Positions 56,768-64,000 of a stretch of DNA of 64,000 bases are shown here, piece by piece. The stretch comes from Telluria beijingensis (GTDB lineage: Bacteria > Pseudomonadota > Gammaproteobacteria > Burkholderiales > Burkholderiaceae_D). A model generated the notes under the pieces. The model was given only the letters and a program-made list of their open reading frames with translations. It did not search any database and was not told the DNA's origin. Each line of letters begins with the position of its first letter. Within the stretch, counting starts at the first letter, position 1. The stretch is from assembly GCF_030770395.1 (NCBI RefSeq), contig NZ_CP132480.1:5069478-5133477 (forward strand). Reading direction: 5' to 3'. Made by a program: the position numbers and the translations under genes.

Positions 56768-58102
56768 TTAGACCGCGTCCGACAGCGACGTGAAGTTGAA
56801 GTCGCGGATCTTCATCGACGGGATCAGCATCGAGTAGCGCGCTTCGTCGGCGCCGATGACCACCGGCTTGCCGATTTCCTCGATATTGTTCAGCATCGAG
56901 ACCGGGCTTTCATTGAAGCGGAAGTTCTTGATCGGATGCTTGATCTTGCCGTTCTCGACGTAGAAGGTGCCGTCGCGGGTCAGGCCGGTCAGCAGCACCG
57001 ATTGCGGGTCGACCATGCGGATATACCAGGTGCGGGTCACCAGCACGCCCTTCTTGGTGTTGGCGATCAGCTCTTCGGTGGTCTTGTTGGTGCCAGCCAT
57101 GATGATGTTGCCGGCCGCGCCCACCGCGCGCTGGTTCTTCTGCTGCGCCCAGAAGCGCGAGTAGTCGAGGGCATTGATCTTGCCGTCCTTGACCAGTTCC
57201 ACGCGTTCGCGCGGCAGCATGTTCTCGTCCCACGGCAGCACGGCGACGTCCTTGTCCCACGGGTCGGACCAGATATTGACCTGGCTGTCGAACAGCTTGT
57301 CGCCCAGGCGGTTCTTGCCGCCGGCCTTCGACAGGAAGCTGCGGCCCTCGTCGGCGCGGCGCGCGTCGAAACCGCCCAGCATGAACGACAGCAGGTCCGA
57401 GGTCGCGGCCGGCTCCATGATCACGGTGTAGCGGCCCGGCTCCAGCGCCTTGGCGTCGACCGAGCGCAATGCCTTCTCGATCGCGATCTCGGCCGCTTCG
57501 CGCGGGTCGAACTTGCTCACGTCGCGCGCCGAGCGCTTGACCCAGCCCGAACCGCGGCCGTCTTCGGTGCGCACGGTCAGGGTGAAGTCGAGCGAGGTCG
57601 AGGCCTGGTGCCCGAACAGGCCATTCGAGTTGGCGACCGTCTCGAAACTGGTGCGGTCGGTGAAGAAGCCGGCCGAGACCAGGCCGCGCTTGCGGCAGCC
57701 TTCGATCGCATACGCCGCGGCTTGCGCGCGGTATTCGGGATCGATGTCGGCGGTCTTCTGCACGAAGGTGTCGGACGGCTTGTACGCGGTCTTGGCGATC
57801 GCCGGGATGAATTCCGGATTGTCCGGCGCCAGCTTGGCCAGGTCTTCGGCGCGGCGCACGGCGCGTTCGATCGACTTGTCGTCGAACTCGTTGATGGTGG
57901 CCGTGCCCTGCTTCTTGCCGAAGGCGACCTGCACCTGCACGCGGGTGTCGTCGGCCAGGCCGGCGGTCGAGACGGCGTTGCGGGCGAAGCGGATATTGCC
58001 GATGGTGCTGCCTTCGATATTGACGATGCACTCGTCGGCCTTGGTCAGCGACATCACGCGGTCGCTGATCTTCTTGGTTTGTTCCTGGGTCAGGATGCTC
58101 AT
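56768..58102 (-). CDS. PmbA/TldE-like protein (first copy)
   Basis: A 444-residue homologue of the copy at 53613, with FARNAVSTAGLADDTRVQVQVAFGKKQG and VIMEPAATSDLLSFMLGGFDARRADEGRSFL. It is the non-catalytic partner of the TldD encoded 9 bases upstream. No signal peptide is seen, so if the pair acts outside the cytoplasm it must be carried across with TldD. The two PmbA copies are clearly similar along their whole length, showing that the pair, not the single gene, was duplicated. Confidence 0.88.
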   Translation of the reverse strand: MSILTQEQTKKISDRVMSLTKADECIVNIEGSTIGNIRFARNAVSTAGLADDTRVQVQVAFGKKQGTATINEFDDKSIERAVRRAEDLAKLAPDNPEFIPAIAKTAYKPSDTFVQKTADIDPEYRAQAAAYAIEGCRKRGLVSAGFFTDRTSFETVANSNGLFGHQASTSLDFTLTVRTEDGRGSGWVKRSARDVSKFDPREAAEIAIEKALRSVDAKALEPGRYTVIMEPAATSDLLSFMLGGFDARRADEGRSFLSKAGGKNRLGDKLFDSQVNIWSDPWDKDVAVLPWDENMLPRERVELVKDGKINALDYSRFWAQQKNQRAVGAAGNIIMAGTNKTTEELIANTKKGVLVTRTWYIRMVDPQSVLLTGLTRDGTFYVENGKIKHPIKNFRFNESPVSMLNNIEEIGKPVVIGADEARYSMLIPSMKIRDFNFTSLSDAV

Positions 58103-58111
58103 GGTCGTCCC

Positions 58112-59746
<1,635 letters not shown>

Positions 59747-59893
59747 GTGTTCTCCTGAAGGATCTACTCCGGGCAGCGGTTCCGCAAACAGCTCGGCGCC
59801 GCTCTTGTATGTACATCGCTATTGTTGTGATTTTTGCCGGTGCGAGACGCGGCAAACCTCTCAACCATAGCAGCAACTAAACGTTTTGAATAG

Positions 59894-59908
59894 GCAATCT
59901 TTGTGCCA
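59894..59908 (-). promoter_or_regulatory. Sigma-54 promoter of the TldD-MoxR operon
   Basis: Minus strand TGGCAC-AAAGA-TTGC: every conserved position of the sigma-54 consensus fits, and the GG and GC are 10 bases apart. The start site is near 59882, leaving about 135 bases of leader before tldD copy 1. An operator array lies 60-146 bp upstream. Confidence 0.85.
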
Positions 59909-59942
59909 GCTCAATGTACTAATCGCTGCGTGTGTTTAGCAG

Positions 59943-60028
59943 TGTCCGCAGGGTGTCCGGGCGGTGTCCGGGCGGTGTCCGGGTGTCCGCCGCGGACAGT
60001 CAATACGGGAACAATGCTTGACTGTCCG
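59943..60028. promoter_or_regulatory. TGTCCG/CGGACA operator array between the TldD operon and the methyltransferase gene
   Basis: TGTCCG occurs at 59943, 59954, 59965, 59976 and 59984, mostly 11 bp apart (one DNA turn). CGGACA at 59993 makes the perfect palindrome TGTCCGC-C-GCGGACA with the last. A further 11-bp inverted repeat joins CGGACAGTCAA (59993-60003) with TTGACTGTCCG (60018-60028). The sites share the half-site seen before the ABC exporter. They lie at the right distance for an enhancer-binding protein acting on the sigma-54 promoter at 59908. Confidence 0.7.
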
Positions 60029-60046
60029 GCTTGCCTGTTCGATCAT
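60018..60046 (+). promoter_or_regulatory. Candidate sigma-70 promoter of the methyltransferase gene
   Basis: TTGACT (60018-60023), 17 bases, GATCAT (60041-60046). The -35 box lies in the right arm of the inverted repeat, so a protein bound there would block this promoter. Confidence 0.5.
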
Positions 60047-60105
60047 CTGCGCGGCGACGGCGGCGCTTCGACCAGCCGTCTACCCCACCATGGAGACCTC
60101 GCACG

Positions 60106-60888
60106 ATGAAACGACTGATCCTGGCCGCGATGCTGGCAACCGGCATCGCCGGCGCCGCCCACGCGGACGACGCCCTCAAATCCGCCATCGCCGGCGAACA
60201 CCGCGCCGCCGCCAACAAGGCCCGCGACACCTACCGCCACCCCTATGAAACATTGACCTTCTTCGGCATCAAGCCGACCATGAAGGTGATCGAGCTGTCG
60301 CCGGGCGGCGGCTGGTACACCGAGATCCTGGCGCCCTACCTGCGCGACCAGGGCAAGCTGTATGGCGCCGTACCGGACGCCGAGAGCCGCGGCGGCAAGG
60401 CGTTCCGCGAGCGCCTGGCGGCCAATGGCGCCGTGTACGGCAAGGTGACCCCGGTGCTGTTCGCGCCGCCGACTGGCTTCGAGCTGGGCGCCCCGAACAG
60501 CGTCGACATGGTGGTCACCTTCCGCAACCTGCACAACTGGCTGGGCAACGGCGACGACGCCGTGCTCGCCGTGCTGAAGGAAGCGCACAAGGTGCTCAAG
60601 CCGGGCGGCGTGCTGGGCGTGGTCGAGCACCGCCTGCCGGCGAAAATGCAGCAGGACGCGAAAGCCTCGAGCGGCTACGTGCACGAAGCCTATGTGATCC
60701 GCATGGCCGAACGCGCCGGCTTCAAGCTGGCCGCCAAGTCGGAAATCAACGCCAACCCGAAGGACACCGCCGACTATGAAAAAGGCGTGTGGACCCTGCC
60801 GCCGGTGCTGACCAACAAGGACCAGGACCGCGAGAAGTACCTCGCCATCGGCGAGAGCGACCGCATGACGCTGAAATTCGTCAAGTAA
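60106..60888 (+). CDS. Exported class I methyltransferase-fold protein
   Basis: A 260-residue protein with signal peptide MKRLILAAMLATGIAGAAHA. The mature part has a SAM-dependent methyltransferase fold: VIELSPGGGWYTEILAPYLRD (motif I), VDMVVTFRNLHNW and VLKPGGVLGVVEHRLP. SAM is not known in the periplasm, so the exported protein may bind another ligand, or the fold may be re-used; similar proteins occur in related bacteria. ATG 60106 is chosen for the signal peptide. It diverges from the TldD operon across the operator array and ends at a hairpin. Confidence 0.82.
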   Translation: MKRLILAAMLATGIAGAAHADDALKSAIAGEHRAAANKARDTYRHPYETLTFFGIKPTMKVIELSPGGGWYTEILAPYLRDQGKLYGAVPDAESRGGKAFRERLAANGAVYGKVTPVLFAPPTGFELGAPNSVDMVVTFRNLHNWLGNGDDAVLAVLKEAHKVLKPGGVLGVVEHRLPAKMQQDAKASSGYVHEAYVIRMAERAGFKLAAKSEINANPKDTADYEKGVWTLPPVLTNKDQDREKYLAIGESDRMTLKFVK

Positions 60889-60903
60889 TCGGCATCGCTG
60901 CCC

Positions 60904-60938
60904 CGTCACGAAGGCAGGCAACGCCCTCCTTCGTGACG
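60904..60938 (+). terminator. Hairpin after the methyltransferase gene
   Basis: Perfect 11-base arms CGTCACGAAGG (60904-60914) and CCTTCGTGACG (60928-60938) with a 13-base loop, 15 bases after the stop. No T-run follows, so termination is possible but not certain. Confidence 0.4.
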
Positions 60939-61013
60939 ATCCACGTATTTCCTTTTGCGGCGGGCGTGTATATTCTTCCGGTTGCATCCTGAATCGTCCA
61001 ACCGAAGGAAACC

Positions 61014-62630
61014 ATGAAGACTCTGCCGACATTGCGACTGGCCGCCCTCCTCCTTGGCGCCTGCGGCGCCGCGCACGCCCAGGATACCGTGCCGCCCGAG
61101 GTCCCGGCCATGCCCGCACCAGCCACCGCCCCCTCGACCGCTACCGTCCCCGCGCCTGCCGTGGCGGCGCCAAGCGCCGCCAAGAGCGCCGTGCCCGCGC
61201 CGGTGCTGCCCGCGGTCGAGAACTCGGTCGTCAAGATCTTCGCCACCATCCGCCGCCCCGAACCCTATAAACCCTGGACCAAGGCGGCGCCCAGCCCGGT
61301 CACCGGTTCCGGCGTCATCATCGAGGGCAAGCGCATCCTGACCAATGCCCACGTGGTCGGCTATGCGAGCCAGGTCGAGGTGCAGGCCAGCCAGTCGGGC
61401 GACAAGGTCGCGGCCAAGGTGATCGCGCTGGCGCGCGGCATCGACCTCGCCGTGCTCGAACTCGAAGACCCGTCCTTCTTCGACAAGCGCCCGCCGGTAT
61501 CGCGCGCGCCGGTGCTGCCCGACGTGCGCCAGCAGGTGTTCGCCTACGGCTATCCGGTCGGCGGCAATTCGCTGTCGACCACCACCGGCATCGTCTCGCG
61601 GGTGGAGTTCGTCAACTACGGCGCCTTCAGCTCGGGCCTGCGGATCCAGATCGACGCCCCGATCAATCCCGGCAACAGCGGCGGCCCGGTGGTGTCGGGC
61701 GACCGCATGATCGGCCTGGCCTTCGCCGGCGCGGCCAATGCGCAGAACATCGGCTACGTGATCCCGAACGAAGAGATCGAACTGTTCCTGCGCGACGTGG
61801 CCGATGGCCGCTACGACGGCAAGCCGCTGCTGCACGACAGCGTGCAGACGCTGGAGAATCCGGCTCTGCGCCAGTTCCTCAAGCTCGAGCGCTCGGTCGA
61901 AGGCGCGGTGGTGCACCGGCCATACAAGGTCGATGCCAGCTGGCCGCTGAAGGAGTGGGACGTGATCACCCATATCGGCGAACACGCGATCGACAACCAG
62001 GGCATGGTCAAGCTGGGTTCGAACCTGCGCGTGCGCTTCCAGTACCGCGTCCAGCAGGTGGCGAAGAACGGCAAGGTGCCGATGACGATCGTCCGCGGCG
62101 GCAAGACGATGAAGGTCGAGGTGCCGGCCACGGGGCCGCGTCCGCTGCTGATCTCGGACCTCGATGGCGGCTACCCGTCCTACTTCATCTACGGCCCGAT
62201 GACCTTCTCGCGCGCCACCAGCGAATTCATGAGCTTCGTCGCCGGCAGCGCGCCGGGGATGAACGCCTATGCCTTCAACGCCAGCCCGCTGGTGACCCAG
62301 CGCGGCGATTCGCCGACGCCCGAGCGCGAGGAACTGGTGGTGATCAGCGCGCCGTTCTTCCCGCACAAGCTGGTGAGCGGCTACAACAACCGCTTCGGTT
62401 CGGTGGTGGAGTCGGTGAACGGCCAGCACGTGCGCAGCCTGCAGCATCTGGTGGAACTGCTGCGCGACCTGAAGGACGAGCAACTGGTGCTGCGCTTCGA
62501 CCAGCGCTACGGCGAAACCATGATCCTGCCGCGCAAGGCGACGCTGGATGCGACCGAATCGGTCCTGTCGGATAACGGGATCAGGATGCAGGGGTCGGAA
62601 GACATGATGAAGGTGTGGGAGCGTAAATAG
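61014..62630 (+). CDS. Exported Deg-type (HtrA-like) trypsin-like serine protease
   Basis: A 538-residue protein. A signal peptide (to about AHAQ) and a Pro/Ala-rich linker (about 25-65) precede a trypsin-like domain. The triad is histidine in LTNAHVVG, aspartate in IDLAVLEL and serine in NPGNSGGPVV. A PDZ-like region follows (VEGAVVHRPYKVDASWPLKEWDVITHIGE), then a C-terminal beta domain with a second PDZ-like segment. The layout resembles DEG9-like proteases more than DegP. GAAGGAAA precedes the ATG. A bidirectional terminator follows after the repeats. Confidence 0.88.
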   Translation: MKTLPTLRLAALLLGACGAAHAQDTVPPEVPAMPAPATAPSTATVPAPAVAAPSAAKSAVPAPVLPAVENSVVKIFATIRRPEPYKPWTKAAPSPVTGSGVIIEGKRILTNAHVVGYASQVEVQASQSGDKVAAKVIALARGIDLAVLELEDPSFFDKRPPVSRAPVLPDVRQQVFAYGYPVGGNSLSTTTGIVSRVEFVNYGAFSSGLRIQIDAPINPGNSGGPVVSGDRMIGLAFAGAANAQNIGYVIPNEEIELFLRDVADGRYDGKPLLHDSVQTLENPALRQFLKLERSVEGAVVHRPYKVDASWPLKEWDVITHIGEHAIDNQGMVKLGSNLRVRFQYRVQQVAKNGKVPMTIVRGGKTMKVEVPATGPRPLLISDLDGGYPSYFIYGPMTFSRATSEFMSFVAGSAPGMNAYAFNASPLVTQRGDSPTPEREELVVISAPFFPHKLVSGYNNRFGSVVESVNGQHVRSLQHLVELLRDLKDEQLVLRFDQRYGETMILPRKATLDATESVLSDNGIRMQGSEDMMKVWERK

Positions 62631-62651
62631 CGCTTGTGGTGTGCGTATTGA

Positions 62652-62681
62652 CTTGGGTCCCCGCCTTCGCGGGGACGACGT
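62652..62681. repeat. REP-like palindrome, copy 4
   Basis: A divergent copy with core CCCCGCC-TTCGC-GGGG preceded by CTTGGGT, inverted relative to the copy at 62795. Its right end grades into the tandem repeat that follows. Confidence 0.65.
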
Positions 62682-62762
62682 ACGAGCATGAGCGGGGACG
62701 ACGTACGAGCATGAGAGGGGACGACGTACGAGCATGAGCGGCGACGACGTGCAAGCATGGAT
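62671..62762. repeat. 23-bp tandem repeat (four units)
   Basis: Units start at 62671, 62694, 62717 and 62740. The first three read GGGGACGACGTACGAGCATG with only a change in the last bases; the fourth is diverged. The unit appears to have grown from the right flank of REP copy 4. There are no spacers, so it is not CRISPR. Confidence 0.85.
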
Positions 62763-62794
62763 CGGCAGGAGTACGTTACTGGCCTGCTACCCAT

Positions 62795-62827
62795 GCACGT
62801 CGTTCCCGCGAAGGCGGGAACCCAAGT
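62795..62827. repeat. REP-like palindrome, copy 5
   Basis: CACGTCGTTCCCGCG-AAGGCGGGAACCCAAGT: same sequence and flank as copy 2 at 56662, inverted relative to copy 4, with the tandem repeat between them. Confidence 0.75.
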
Positions 62828-62859
62828 CATGTGCGTCGCCAGAAGTGCAACTGCACAAG

Positions 62860-62889
62860 AAAAACGCCCGCAGACCAGCGGGCGTTTTT
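62860..62889. terminator. Bidirectional Rho-independent terminator
   Basis: Stem AACGCCCGC (62863-62871) and GCGGGCGTT (62878-62886) with loop AGACCA, flanked by an A-run on the left and a T-run on the right. It serves the protease gene on the plus strand and the hydrolase gene ending at 62892 on the minus strand. Confidence 0.9.
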
Positions 62890-62891
62890 TC

Positions 62892-64000
62892 TTATTTCGC
62901 CTTTTTCACGGGCGTGAACAGCAGATCCTGGAAGTCATAGCTGAAGTCCGTCTCGGTCGATATCGGCTTCATGCGCAGCCGCTCGATCGAGCCGTCGTGG
63001 TCCAGCGAGAACGTCGCATAGGCGTCGGCATTGAAGTTGCGCTCCTTCCAGCGCACGACGAAGGTGTCGTGCTGGAAGTGCTCCATCTCCCCGGTCAGGT
63101 CGGGCGTGCGCGAGAACGACATCACCAGCTTGCTGCCCTGGCGCTTGATCGTGACCTTGCCATACCAGGCGTCTTCGTACTCGCCTTCGTAGTCCCACAG
63201 CGCCAGCGACGGCTTCGAGGCCTTGGCGCGGGTCGCGGTCTCGGTCTTCAGCCGCGCGGCTTCCTTGTCCTGCGCTTCCTGGGCGACAGCGGCGATGCGG
63301 CCGATCCAATCTACCGGCGCCACGCCCAGGTACTGGTCCAGCAGGCGGTATTGCAGCGCATTGAGCGAGGGACCGCTTTCGGCATTGGTGAAGATCGCGA
63401 TGCCCAGCCTGGCCTCCGGCACCAGCAGCACGCGCGAGTAGAAGCCCTGCAGCGCGCCACCGTGCATCGCCACCAGCTTGCCCTGGTAGTCGCGCAACTG
63501 GAAGCCCAGGCCATAGGCGAAGAAGTTCGGCTTGGTGGCCGCCAGCGGCGGACGCGGCTCGTTGATCTTCATCGGCGTCTGCGCGGTCCACATCTCGCGC
63601 GCCTGTTTGTCGGACCACAGGCGCACTTCCTTGCCGTCGGCGCCTTGCGCAATACGTCCGTTATCGAGCAGCACATTCATCCAGCGCGCGATGTCCTCGG
63701 CATTGGTATTGATGCCCACCGCGCCGATCGCGTTCGCCACCGGCATCGGCTTCACGACCGCCGCCTTGCCGGCGATCTTGCTGTGCGGCGCCGACACGTT
63801 CATGCCCGGCTTGTGCTCATCCAGGCTGGTGGTGGTGGCGCGCATGCCGACTGGATCGAGGATCCACTCGCGCATCGTCGCGCCCCAGTCCTTGCCCGAT
63901 TTCTGGGCGATGATCTTGCCGGCCACGATGTACAGCAGGTTATCGTAGGCGTAGCTGTTGCGGAAGCTCGTCGCCGGCTTGATGTAGCGGAGGTTGTGGA
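62892..64000 (-). CDS. Beta-lactamase-family serine hydrolase, C-terminal part
   Basis: About 369 residues are present; the N-terminus with the SxxK motif lies beyond the window. Near the edge the frame reads SFRNSYAYDNLLYIVAGKII, with a Y-x-N-type motif of class C beta-lactamase/penicillin-binding-like enzymes. VAMHGGALQGFYSRVLLVPEARLGIAIFTNAE carries the HGG motif equivalent to KTG. A C-terminal DUF3471-like beta domain (about the last 110 residues, LWDYEGEYEDAWYGKVTIKRQG) follows. Such proteins are mostly D-amino-acid peptidases or esterases, rarely true beta-lactamases. Confidence 0.88.
   Translation of the reverse strand, partial: HNLRYIKPATSFRNSYAYDNLLYIVAGKIIAQKSGKDWGATMREWILDPVGMRATTTSLDEHKPGMNVSAPHSKIAGKAAVVKPMPVANAIGAVGINTNAEDIARWMNVLLDNGRIAQGADGKEVRLWSDKQAREMWTAQTPMKINEPRPPLAATKPNFFAYGLGFQLRDYQGKLVAMHGGALQGFYSRVLLVPEARLGIAIFTNAESGPSLNALQYRLLDQYLGVAPVDWIGRIAAVAQEAQDKEAARLKTETATRAKASKPSLALWDYEGEYEDAWYGKVTIKRQGSKLVMSFSRTPDLTGEMEHFQHDTFVVRWKERNFNADAYATFSLDHDGSIERLRMKPISTETDFSYDFQDLLFTPVKKAK

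Noticed and set aside
62671..62762. Possible CRISPR array
   Set aside because: The 23-bp units are directly adjacent without spacers and derive from a REP flank.
62892..64000. Beta-lactamase resistance gene
   Set aside because: The DUF3471-like tail and overall pattern fit the broad serine hydrolase group; the active-site SxxK is outside the window, so resistance cannot be claimed.

Overview
The window is GC-rich, densely coded bacterial DNA. The protein set and the str-operon order (rpsL-rpsG-fusA-tuf) fit a betaproteobacterium of the Oxalobacteraceae, most like Massilia and relatives. That assignment rests on recall of protein families, not on a search. I saw no rRNA, tRNA, insertion sequence, prophage or CRISPR array.

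Layout. 1-4304: small membrane proteins (DUF1275 fragment, TMEM175-like, DedA), a NarL-type regulator, a short AraC regulator, a diguanylate cyclase response regulator and a headless HPt protein. At 4304/4305 the first 13 codons of tuf (EF-Tu) run directly into that HPt sequence: a real rearrangement or an assembly chimera. 4305-7850: the str operon on the minus strand with its promoter. 7921-16690: a divergent SDR/AraC pair, the divergent metR/metE pair, a hydrolase, small membrane proteins, and an AraC regulator behind a degenerate GGDEF membrane protein. 16686-21298: a TonB receptor plus beta-propeller phytase operon with candidate PHO boxes. 21295-24845: a membrane MutS-like ATPase and a PQQ sugar dehydrogenase fused to a PEBP domain.

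24974-35715: a probable co-transcribed plus-strand unit. It holds a tripartite ABC exporter (adaptor, ATPase, two permeases), an exported M61 peptidase, a sigma-54 enhancer-binding response regulator with its kinase, a GST and a spermidine-synthase-like protein. It is preceded by a sigma-54 promoter and TGTCCG/CGGACA operator half-sites. 36705-39170: a second TonB receptor. 39193-44234: an operon of two exported clan-CD cysteine peptidases, a caspase and a TPR-CHAT protein, divergent from an OB-fold membrane protein and two lipoproteins.

46457-59746: a ten-gene minus-strand operon. It has two TldD/PmbA pairs (both TldDs with Tat-like signals), a DUF4159 protein, a MoxR ATPase, a DUF58 von Willebrand protein, a BatA-like protein, a DUF4175-like membrane protein with a histidine-rich stretch, and a further membrane protein. 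It starts at a consensus sigma-54 promoter with an array of TGTCCG sites, the same half-site seen before the ABC exporter. The two operons may therefore be one regulon, controlled by the enhancer-binding protein encoded at 31597. This exporter/peptidase regulon and the MoxR-TldD cluster are the best candidates for an undescribed system here. 60106-64000: an exported methyltransferase-fold protein, a Deg-type serine protease, REP palindromes with a 23-bp minisatellite, and the C-terminal part of a serine hydrolase.
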